A stretch of DNA of 21,227 nucleotides from PWPS01 sp964573145 (GTDB lineage Bacteria > Patescibacteriota > Minisyncoccia > Minisyncoccales > PWPS01), in assembly GCA_964573145.1 (NCBI GenBank), contig CAZNIM010000012.1:1-21227 (forward strand). The letters are read 5' to 3'. This document shows, piece by piece, positions 12,899-18,616 of the stretch. Position numbers and translations under genes: made by a program. Numbering within the stretch: the first letter of the stretch is position 1; every line of letters starts with the position of its first letter. The notes under the pieces were generated by a model that saw nothing but the letters and a program-made list of their open reading frames with translations, was not told where the DNA came from and made no database searches.

Positions 12899-15028
12899 CT
12901 AACGATTTGCCTTTATTTCTTCGGCAACATTGACCGGAACTTCTTTATATTCGAGGAACTCCATAGTGAAATTACCTCTTCCCTCAGTCAGAGATCTGAG
13001 AGTGGTCACGTAACCGAACATTTCCGCCAGGGGAACTTTCGCTCGTACCACCTTCATATCCATCTTTCCTTTGGTGTTTTCCGTCTTTTGAACTTCTCCT
13101 CTTCTTGAAGAGAGGTCTCCGACGATATCACCGAAGAATTCTGAAGGAATAACGACTTCGACTTTCATGAAAGGTTCCAAAAGAACCGGCTTAGCTCTTT
13201 TACAAGCCTCTTTAAAGGCCATGGAACCGGCTATTTTAAATGCCATTTTTGAAGAATCAACTTCGTGATAAGATCCGTCGAAGAGACTGGCTTTGATTCC
13301 CACCATCGGATATCCGGCTACCACACCTTCATCCATCACTTCAGCGATACCTTTTTCCACTGCCGGAATATATTCTTGAGGAATAACTCCACCGGTAATT
13401 TCATCGACGAATTCCAAACGATCTTCTTTTTCTTCACTGTCGTATTCCGCCGGTTCAATCTTTAACTTAACGTGTCCGTATTGTCCTCTACCACCGGATT
13501 GCTTGACGTATTCCGATTCCGCTTCGGCTTCTTTTCTGATCGTCTCTCTGTAGGCCACTTGCGGCTTTCCGACTTCCGCCTCCACTCCGAACTCTCTTTT
13601 AAGTCTGTTTATAATAATGTCCAGATGCAACTCTCCCATTCCGGAAATGATTGTTTCTCCGGTTTCGATATCTCCCTTAACTTTAAACGTCGGGTCTTCC
13701 TGTCCCAATTTTCTGAGAGCGAGACCCATCTTTTCTTGATCTTCTCTGCTCTTCGGCTCAACTCTGATCGAAACAACCGGTTCAGGAAAGGTGATATTTT
13801 CTAAAATAATCGGCTCTTTCGGATCACAGAGAGTATCACCGGTAGCGGTCTCGTCCAGACCGACCAGAGCAACGATATCACCGGCATAAATCTCTTTCAA
13901 TTCTTCTCTGTCGTTGGCGTGCATTCTCAAAATTCTGTTTATTCTCTCTTTTTTACCCGTCGTCGAATTTAATACATTGGATCCTCCGGTCAAGGTTCCC
14001 GAATAAACACGAACAAAGGTCAAACTGCCGACATAAGGGTCGGTTGCCAGCTTAAATGCGAGAGCGGAGAATGATTTGTCGTCTCCGGCTTCCCTGGTAA
14101 TCTCTTCTTCCGTTTCCGGATCGATTCCTTTAACCGGAGGAAGATCGGTCGGAGCCGGAAAATAATCACAAACCGCATCGATGACCGGCTGAACTCCTTT
14201 ATTCTTTAGTGCCGTTCCACAAAAGACGGGAACGAGATTATAATTTAAAACTGCTTTTCTTAAAGCTTCCTTTAATTGATCGGTGGAAACCTCTTCTCCT
14301 TCCATATATTTTTCAAAAAGCTCTTCATCTTCGGTAACAATCCGCTCAACCATCTCTTCTCTCTTATTCTCCGCTTCCACTTTCAAATCCTCGGGAATCT
14401 CTTCTTTAATGATTTGCTCACCCATCTCTCCATCGAATCTCCAAGCCTCCATTTCCATAAGGTCGATTACTCCTTTAAAATCTTTTTCCGCTCCCAGAGG
14501 CATCTGCATCGGAACTACGTTCGGTGTCAATTTTTCGACTATCGTCTCAACCGCTCCTTCAAAGGTGGCCCCGACACGATCCATCTTATTTATAAAGCAA
14601 ATCCTGGGGACTTCGAACTTGTCGGCCTGCCTCCAGACGGTCTCCGACTGGGATTCAACTCCCGAAACTCCGTCAAAAACAACAACCGCTCCGTCCAGGA
14701 CTCTGAGCGATCTTTGTACTTCGGCGGTAAAGTCGATGTGACCGGGGGTGTCGATAATATTAATCCTGAACTCTCCTTTTCCTTTGCCCTTCTTCTCTTT
14801 ATAGGTGGGTGTCCAAAAACAAGTCGTCGCCGCCGAGGTGATGGTGATTCCTCTTTCTCTTTCTTGATCCATCCAGTCCATAACCGAAGCACCGTCGTGA
14901 GTTTCACCTATCTTGTGAGAAATACCCGTATAAAACAAGATTCTTTCCGTTACCGTCGTTTTACCCGCATCTATGTGGGCTATTATTCCGATATTTCTAT
15001 ATTTGTTTAATGGATATTCTCTTGGCAT
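12899..15028 (-). CDS. fusA: Elongation factor G
   Basis: GTPase that drives translocation and, with ribosome recycling factor, subunit splitting. The 709-residue protein has the full five-domain EF-G layout: G1 AHIDAGKTT (17-25), switch I ERGITITSAAT, G3 DTPGHIDF, G4 NKMDR, the G' insert, domain II (FALAFKLATDPYVGSLTFVRVYSG-like), domain III with MGELHLDIIINRLKREF, domain IV with KQSGGRGQYGHVKLKIEP and GYPMVGIKASLFDGSYHEVDSSKMAFKIAGSMAF, and domain V with the MFGYVTTLRSLTEGRGNFTMEF ending. Positions: domain IV starts about residue 485. It follows rpsG by 49 A/T-rich bases with no Shine-Dalgarno. Stop is TAG. Complete with no missing key residues. Confidence 0.98.
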   Translation of the reverse strand: MPREYPLNKYRNIGIIAHIDAGKTTVTERILFYTGISHKIGETHDGASVMDWMDQERERGITITSAATTCFWTPTYKEKKGKGKGEFRINIIDTPGHIDFTAEVQRSLRVLDGAVVVFDGVSGVESQSETVWRQADKFEVPRICFINKMDRVGATFEGAVETIVEKLTPNVVPMQMPLGAEKDFKGVIDLMEMEAWRFDGEMGEQIIKEEIPEDLKVEAENKREEMVERIVTEDEELFEKYMEGEEVSTDQLKEALRKAVLNYNLVPVFCGTALKNKGVQPVIDAVCDYFPAPTDLPPVKGIDPETEEEITREAGDDKSFSALAFKLATDPYVGSLTFVRVYSGTLTGGSNVLNSTTGKKERINRILRMHANDREELKEIYAGDIVALVGLDETATGDTLCDPKEPIILENITFPEPVVSIRVEPKSREDQEKMGLALRKLGQEDPTFKVKGDIETGETIISGMGELHLDIIINRLKREFGVEAEVGKPQVAYRETIRKEAEAESEYVKQSGGRGQYGHVKLKIEPAEYDSEEKEDRLEFVDEITGGVIPQEYIPAVEKGIAEVMDEGVVAGYPMVGIKASLFDGSYHEVDSSKMAFKIAGSMAFKEACKRAKPVLLEPFMKVEVVIPSEFFGDIVGDLSSRRGEVQKTENTKGKMDMKVVRAKVPLAEMFGYVTTLRSLTEGRGNFTMEFLEYKEVPVNVAEEIKANR

Positions 15029-15077
15029 AACTTTTCAAATAAAAAACGCTTTTTACAGCATTTGATAAAACTTATTA

Positions 15078-15554
15078 TTACTTTGCTAAAAAGGCAAAAG
15101 CTCTGTTCGCTTCGGCCATTCTCTCCATGTTTTCTTTCTTTTTTATTGCTGCTCCTTGACTTTGAGAAGCTTCCAAAATCTCTTTCGCCAATCTTTCCTC
15201 CATCGCTGACCCCTTCTTTGACCTTGCCGAGTCCAAAATCCACCTCATCGCCAAACTCATTCCTCTCTTTTTATCAACGTCATAAGGAACTTGGTAGGTT
15301 GCTCCTCCCACTCTTTTCGATCTTACCTCTTTTTTCGGGGTAACATTATTTAAAGCCTGTTCAAAAACTTCAACCGGATCTCCTTTGGTCTCTTTCTTTA
15401 TTATCTCGAAAGAACCGTACAAAATCCTTCTGGCCAAAGCCTTCTTCCCGTCCTTCATTATATGATTTACGAACTTGGCGACAACTGCGCTCTCGAATTT
15501 GGGATCGGGATCGATCGGATGAGTTTTATATTTTTTTCCTTTCTCTTCAAACAT
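15078..15554 (-). CDS. rpsG: 30S ribosomal protein uS7
   Basis: Primary assembly protein of the 16S 3' domain; contacts E-site tRNA and represses the str operon in E. coli. The 158-residue protein has DPKFESAVVAKFVNHIMKDGKKALARRILYGSF, VGGATYQVPYDVDKKRGMSLAMRWI and the C-terminal ANRAFAFLAK. Normal length. The start is only 2 bases after the rpsL stop, so the intergenic S7-binding structure known from E. coli cannot be present there. No Shine-Dalgarno (GAATTAATC before ATG). Confidence 0.97.
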   Translation of the reverse strand: MFEEKGKKYKTHPIDPDPKFESAVVAKFVNHIMKDGKKALARRILYGSFEIIKKETKGDPVEVFEQALNNVTPKKEVRSKRVGGATYQVPYDVDKKRGMSLAMRWILDSARSKKGSAMEERLAKEILEASQSQGAAIKKKENMERMAEANRAFAFLAK

Positions 15555-15556
15555 GA

Positions 15557-15967
15557 TTAATTCGATTTTTTGGTTCCGTACTTACTTCTTGATTGTTTTT
15601 TGCCTTCAACTCCTTCACTGTCCAAAGCACCTCTTACTACCGTATATCGAACACCGGGCAAATCCTTGACTCTTCCTCCTCTGACCAATACGACCGAGTG
15701 TTCTTGCAAGGTATGTCCTTCACCGGGAATGTAAGCGGTAACCTCCATTCCGTTGGAAAGTCTGACTCTGGCTACTTTTCTGAGAGCCGAATTCGGCTTT
15801 TTCGGTGTTACGGTCGAAACCTTCAAACAAACCCCCTTCTTGAATGGTGAAGGGTAGTGTGATTTCGCATTTTTTAAATTATTGAAACCGTAAGCCAGAG
15901 CAGGTGATTTCTGCTTTTTCTTCGGCTGTTTTCTTCCTTTTCTAACTAATTGATTTATTGTCGGCAT
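15557..15967 (-). CDS. rpsL: 30S ribosomal protein uS12 with a 13-residue insertion
   Basis: Decoding-centre protein that controls tRNA selection accuracy. The start at 15967 gives MPTINQLVRKGRK, the family opening; an ATG at 16054 in the same frame would add 29 unrelated residues upstream of the promoter and is rejected. The 136-residue chain has TPKKPNSALRK (lysine of the streptomycin-sensitive form, Lys56, present) and KDLPGVRY (Asp102, the residue methylthiolated by RimO in E. coli). Between PAL (22-24) and KKGVC (43-47) there are 18 residues where E. coli has 5, an insertion of about 13. First gene of the str transcript, with a strong promoter 19 bases upstream of its ATG and no Shine-Dalgarno. 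Confidence 0.96.
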   Translation of the reverse strand: MPTINQLVRKGRKQPKKKQKSPALAYGFNNLKNAKSHYPSPFKKGVCLKVSTVTPKKPNSALRKVARVRLSNGMEVTAYIPGEGHTLQEHSVVLVRGGRVKDLPGVRYTVVRGALDSEGVEGKKQSRSKYGTKKSN

Positions 15968-15992
15968 AATTTTCGTAATCAGTCGTAGAACA

Positions 15993-16021
15993 ATACTACA
16001 AAATAGATGGAAAATTGTCAA
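15993..16021 (-). promoter_or_regulatory. Sigma70-type promoter of the str operon
   Basis: On the minus strand a perfect TTGACA (16021-16016), 17-base spacer, TAGTAT (15998-15993). Predicted start near 15986, a leader of about 19 bases. A second, weaker candidate lies upstream: TTGCAA (16090-16085) with TAATAT (16068-16063), spacer 16. This region precedes the longest r-protein block in the window. Confidence 0.75.
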
Positions 16022-16100
16022 GAAAAAAAGATCTCCTTTCCTGAAATTAGCCACGCTACATTATATTACACTATTTTTTAAATTTTGCAACGCCCCAACT

Positions 16101-16138
16101 CTTCTATAAACTCCCGACCCCTTCTATAAAGGAAGGGG
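16101..16138. repeat. Direct repeat of 10 bases plus small hairpin before rpsL
   Basis: CTTCTATAAA occurs at 16101-16110 and again at 16121-16130, exactly 20 bases (two DNA turns) apart. The second copy is also inside a 7-bp hairpin (16118-16124 with 16132-16138) that includes the stop codon of the M50 peptidase gene. No T run follows on either strand. It could be a binding site on one face of the helix or a relic of a weak terminator. Confidence 0.45.
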
Positions 16139-16714
16139 CATTCCGGTAAAGATTTGAAACACGATCTGTGACACGGTCGGTAAAAAGATAAACGCCACCA
16201 TCAAGGCGATCGCTATTCCGATAAAGCTGTTTCCGAAAGACAGGTCTACGGAGGTAAAGATTCTGAGAAGCTTCGATCCATCGAGTGGTGGCACCGGAAT
16301 AAGGTTGAAGAGGGCTAAAATTATATTGATGTAAATTATTAACGATACGGCGACTATCCAAAGCGGATCCAAAGACACGAATCGTAAAACGGTCGACAAT
16401 ATGAGGGCGATAATCAGATTGGAAGCCGGTCCGGCGGCGGCCACCTTGGCCGGTCCGTATTTTTGATCTCGTAAATTATAAGGATTAAAAGGAACCGGCT
16501 TGGCGTAGCCGATAAAAAACCCGCCGGTAAGCATTAAAAAGAGGGGGAGCATAATTGTTCCGAAAGGATCGATGTGAGGTACCGGATTCAAAGTCAGCCT
16601 GCCCATATCTTTGGCGGTCGGATCCCCTAAATAATAAGCCATCCAGGCATGAGCGTACTCGTGGAAGATGGCCGACATTATTATTACTGTGTATAAAAGA
16701 ATTTGAATTTCCAT
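16124..16714 (-). CDS. M50 family (site-2-protease-like) membrane zinc metallopeptidase
   Basis: Predicted intramembrane protease. The preferred ATG at 16714 gives 196 residues; a TTG at 16732 would add six more residues but lacks a ribosome site. HEYAH (18-22) in the first membrane segment supplies two zinc histidines and the catalytic glutamate. NLIPVPPLDG (137-146) carries the NPxPxxDG-type third ligand, Asp145. About five hydrophobic segments; the FHEYAHAWMAYYLGDPTAKDMGRLTLNP opening and AAAGPASNLIIAL are typical of the small family close to Rip/SpoIVFB-like enzymes without PDZ or CBS domains. Substrates cannot be told from sequence. It lies 156 bases upstream of rpsL on the same strand and diverges from bL28; a functional link to ribosomes is not implied. 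Confidence 0.9.
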   Translation of the reverse strand: MEIQILLYTVIIMSAIFHEYAHAWMAYYLGDPTAKDMGRLTLNPVPHIDPFGTIMLPLFLMLTGGFFIGYAKPVPFNPYNLRDQKYGPAKVAAAGPASNLIIALILSTVLRFVSLDPLWIVAVSLIIYINIILALFNLIPVPPLDGSKLLRIFTSVDLSFGNSFIGIAIALMVAFIFLPTVSQIVFQIFTGMPLPL

Positions 16715-16755
16715 ACCTAAAGAGTTTAACAAAAAATAGAACTTTTTTAAAGATT

Positions 16756-16783
16756 TTGACTTTAAGCTCTTTTAATGTATAAT
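16756..16783 (+). promoter_or_regulatory. Sigma70-type promoter of rpmB and tRNA-Pro
   Basis: TTGACT (16756-16761), 16-base spacer, perfect TATAAT (16778-16783). Predicted start near 16790 leaves a leader of about 60 bases before the bL28 ATG, long for this compact genome. The leader can form a weak 5-bp stem (CGATA with TATCG). Confidence 0.75.
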
Positions 16784-16849
16784 GGATTGCAGTATTAAAA
16801 AGATAAGCGGGCGATATTAGCTGACAGGTGAATTATCGACTCGGAGAAG

Positions 16850-17068
16850 ATGGCTAAATGTCAAATTTGTGAAAAAAAATCGGAATTGGCCGGAAATTAC
16901 GTCAAAACCAGAGGTCAATACAATCCAACCGGGAAAAGAAGAAGAAAACCGAATCTTCAAAAAACTTTCGTCCCGGAGAGTTTAAATAAGAAAAAATTCA
17001 AAGATTTCGCAGGTAAAAAAGTTTTGGCTTGTACCAAGTGTATCAAAACGATTTCCAAATATTCTTAA
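16850..17068 (+). CDS. rpmB: 50S ribosomal protein bL28, zinc-binding form
   Basis: Large-subunit protein near the E site. The 72-residue chain has two cysteine pairs, Cys4/Cys7 (CQIC) and Cys61/Cys64 (CTKC), the zinc-ribbon form, with the basic NPTGKRRRKPNLQKTFVPE segment between. GGAGAAG directly before the ATG is the clearest Shine-Dalgarno-like site in the window. A promoter lies about 67 bases upstream, and a tRNA-Pro gene follows after 28 bases with no terminator between, so the two are probably transcribed together. Confidence 0.95.
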   Translation: MAKCQICEKKSELAGNYVKTRGQYNPTGKRRRKPNLQKTFVPESLNKKKFKDFAGKKVLACTKCIKTISKYS

Positions 17069-17096
17069 GAATAATACTCGCTAACCCCGTAAAAGC

Positions 17097-17170
17097 CGGG
17101 CCGTGGCCTAGAGGCTCAAGGCGCACCGCTGGGGGCGGTGAGATCGCCGGTTCAAATCCGGCCGGCCCGA
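17097..17170 (+). tRNA. tRNA-Pro, anticodon GGG
   Basis: A complete 74-base cloverleaf: acceptor CGGGCCG/CGGCCCG, D stem GCCT/AGGC, anticodon stem CACCG/CGGTG with loop CTGGGGG (anticodon GGG, G37), five-base variable loop, T stem GCCGG/CCGGC with loop TTCAAAT, discriminator A73. The C1-G72 pair and A73 are proline identity elements in bacteria. The next bases are CAA, so CCA is not encoded and must be added by CCA transferase. The gene reads proline codons CCC and CCU. Confidence 0.95.
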
Positions 17171-17175
17171 CAAGG

Positions 17176-17206
17176 AAAACCTCTCTTTTCAAGGGGGGTT
17201 TTATAT
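17176..17206 (+). terminator. Intrinsic terminator after tRNA-Pro
   Basis: Bases 17176-17185 can pair with 17193-17202 over 10 positions (some G-U) with a 7-base loop, ending in TTTTATATTTTA. It starts 5 bases past the tRNA and would end the rpmB-tRNA transcript. Confidence 0.6.
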
Positions 17207-17220
17207 TTTATAAGGAGTGA

Positions 17221-17229
17221 TGATATAAT
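17221..17229 (+). promoter_or_regulatory. Extended -10 promoter, probably giving a leaderless transcript
   Basis: TGA-TATAAT is a perfect extended -10 element (TGn plus TATAAT); no -35 of note is 17 bases upstream. The predicted start near 17236 is at or one base before the ATG at 17237. A nearby AAGGAG (17212-17217) lies upstream of that start and 19 bases from the ATG, too far to serve it. Confidence 0.55.
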
Positions 17230-17236
17230 AACAAAA

Positions 17237-18247
17237 ATGACCACTCTCGCTTTTACCATATCAATACTTATTCTCGGCTCGGCTCTTTTTTCTTGTAGTG
17301 AGGCGGCTCTGTTTAGTGCCCCCCTGAACAAGGTGAAGGTTTTGGAAGAAAACGGCAAAAAGGGAGCTTCCTCCCTATTGAAAATAAAAAAGAATATGAG
17401 GCCGCCGATTACGGTTCTCGTTATCTTTACCAACATATTCAATATTGCCGGTAGTGCTCTGGTCGGTATGATAACCGCCCAAACCTTGGGAAGCTCCAGT
17501 ATCGGAATCGTCTCCGCAATTTTAACTTTTCTGGTAATCGTTTTCGCTGAAATAATACCGAAAAGTATCGGGGACACCTTCGCCGTTCCGATCGCTCTTA
17601 AAATAGCGAGACCGGTCCTTCTTCTGGTCAAAATATTTTATCCCTTTATTCTGATTATAGAACTGATAACCTCACCTTTCCCGAAAAAAAAGAGGCAAAT
17701 AACCGAAGGAGAGATAAAGACTCTCAGCCGAATCGGGTATCTGGAAGGGGTTATAGAGGAAGATGAAAAGGATATGATAAACAGAGTCTTTATGCTTAAC
17801 GACTTAAGAGCTAAAGACATAATGACTCCCAGAACAGTCGTTACCGCCATGGAGGCGGGGAAAAGCTTAAAAGAGATTGAAAAAGAGATCTACGAAACGA
17901 CACATTCCAGAATTCCGATATACGAAGATAATTTGGATAATATACTCGGAATATGTCACCGCAGAGACCTTTTACTTCACCTTGCCAAGGATCAAAAAGA
18001 AAAATATGTTGAAGAATTAATAAACTCCGACGCAATAACCGTTCCCGAAGAAATGAAGATAGATCGCCTTATTCCGATATTCCAAGATAAGCGATGCCAC
18101 TTGGCAGTCGTGGAAGACGAATTCGGAGGAACCGCCGGAGTAGTCACTTTGGAAGACGTTCTCGAGCAGATAATCGGAGAAGTCGTTGACGAATTCGATA
18201 AAGAGATAGATTTGAGAGAAAAGGCAAAAAGAATCAACAACGGATAA
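17237..18247 (+). CDS. CNNM/CBS-domain membrane protein lacking the CorC C-terminal domain
   Basis: Member of the CNNM (DUF21) family, related to CorC/HlyC and YhdP-type proteins and linked to Mg2+ or Co2+ export. Start at 17237: longer in-frame reading would begin inside the tRNA gene and is excluded. The CNNM membrane domain covers about residues 1-150 with three or four hydrophobic segments, the SEAAL motif near 21-25 and EIIPKSIG near 107. Two CBS domains follow (about 195-255 with DIMTPRTVV, and 260-318 with EFGGTAGVVTLEDVLEQIIGEVVDEFD). The protein stops about 15 residues later, at 336, whereas the common form of about 420-440 adds a CorC_HlyC domain. Adenosine-nucleotide binding by the CBS pair is known in the family. 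Nothing suggests a frameshift; the end is followed by a good terminator. Confidence 0.88.
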   Translation: MTTLAFTISILILGSALFSCSEAALFSAPLNKVKVLEENGKKGASSLLKIKKNMRPPITVLVIFTNIFNIAGSALVGMITAQTLGSSSIGIVSAILTFLVIVFAEIIPKSIGDTFAVPIALKIARPVLLLVKIFYPFILIIELITSPFPKKKRQITEGEIKTLSRIGYLEGVIEEDEKDMINRVFMLNDLRAKDIMTPRTVVTAMEAGKSLKEIEKEIYETTHSRIPIYEDNLDNILGICHRRDLLLHLAKDQKEKYVEELINSDAITVPEEMKIDRLIPIFQDKRCHLAVVEDEFGGTAGVVTLEDVLEQIIGEVVDEFDKEIDLREKAKRINNG

Positions 18248-18257
18248 AATTACCAAC

Positions 18258-18289
18258 AAAAAAACCGACTCATCCAAGTCGGTTTTTTT
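18258..18289. terminator. Bidirectional intrinsic terminator between convergent genes
   Basis: Seven A, CCGACT, six-base loop, AGTCGG, seven T: a symmetric stem with an A tract before and T tract after, so it works on both strands. It ends the CNNM gene (plus) and the YbaB-like gene (minus), whose stops lie 10 and 8 bases from it. Confidence 0.9.
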
Positions 18290-18297
18290 AATATTTT

Positions 18298-18540
18298 TTA
18301 AAATCCACCCATCTCTTGCATCTTGTCGGCCACTTTCTTTTGCATATTTTGCAGTGCTTCATTGACGCACTTTTTAACCAAATCCTCCACATCACCTTCG
18401 GTGTCTATCTTAATGTCGTCAACTTTCATTTGCCAATTGACGGTAACCGAAACGCCATCTTTTTCAACCGTCTCCTTTTCTTTGGAAAGACTCTTTCTGA
18501 GCTCGTTGACTTTTTTAGCTTGTTTGAATTTATCGAACAT
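18298..18540 (-). CDS. YbaB/EbfC-family nucleoid-associated protein
   Basis: The 80-residue product begins MFDKFKQAKKVNELRKSL, followed by a beta-rich middle (DGVSVTVNWQMKVDDIKID) and a C-terminal helix (EDLVKKCVNEALQNMQKKVADKMQEMGGF). This helix-strand-helix plan, the FxKxKQAKK start and the closing MxxxMGG motif match YbaB/EbfC (DUF149) proteins, which dimerise and bind DNA. It is shorter than the usual 100-110 residues, as the N-terminal coiled helix is reduced. In many bacteria the gene sits between dnaX and recR; here it stands alone, with its own promoter and a bidirectional terminator. The assignment rests on pattern and layout, not on a conserved catalytic motif. Confidence 0.75.
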   Translation of the reverse strand: MFDKFKQAKKVNELRKSLSKEKETVEKDGVSVTVNWQMKVDDIKIDTEGDVEDLVKKCVNEALQNMQKKVADKMQEMGGF

Positions 18541-18569
18541 AACTTTTCTTTTTTAATTTTACTCTAACA

Positions 18570-18597
18570 ACTATAGCAAATAAGAGATTAAAAACAA
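18570..18597 (-). promoter_or_regulatory. Putative promoter of the YbaB-like gene
   Basis: On the minus strand TGC-TATAGT (18578-18570), an extended -10 of 5/6, with TTGTTT (18597-18592) 16 bases upstream. Predicted start near 18563, about 23 bases before the ATG. Confidence 0.45.
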
Positions 18598-18615
18598 ATG
18601 AAAAAACCCTTTCAT
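18588..18615 (-). terminator. Weak terminator candidate after copA
   Basis: ATGAAA and TTTCAT (18598-18603 with 18610-18615, loop of six) form a short A/T-rich stem 1 base past the copA stop, followed on the minus strand by TTGTTTTTAATC. The stem is weak; read-through into the YbaB-like gene is possible. Confidence 0.35.
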
Positions 18616-18616
18616 G

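Noticed and set aside
14276..15010. Long plus-strand open frame of 244 codons opposite fusA, with similar long frames opposite tuf (11573-12217) and rplF (4053-4610)
   Set aside because: They are antisense shadows of highly conserved genes, have no recognisable domain and show composition (many Ser, Phe, Arg) expected of a reversed coding strand.
16020..16045. GAAAGGAGAT on the minus strand upstream of rpsL, looks like a Shine-Dalgarno for a small leader peptide
   Set aside because: No ATG or GTG follows at a suitable distance; the only near candidate is a TTG inside the -35 box.
15968..16054. Upstream ATG giving uS12 29 extra residues
   Set aside because: The extension contains the -35 and -10 of the promoter, and uS12 homology starts exactly at the internal MPTINQLVRK.
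16790..16849. The bL28 leader resembles the start of a tRNA (GGGCGATATTAGCTGACAGG)
   Set aside because: No anticodon arm, T arm or closing acceptor strand can be formed; only the first part looks similar, so it is probably chance.
17138..17236. Longer start for the CNNM gene with 33 extra residues
   Set aside because: The extension begins inside the tRNA-Pro gene and crosses its terminator; the residues are tRNA and hairpin translated, not protein.
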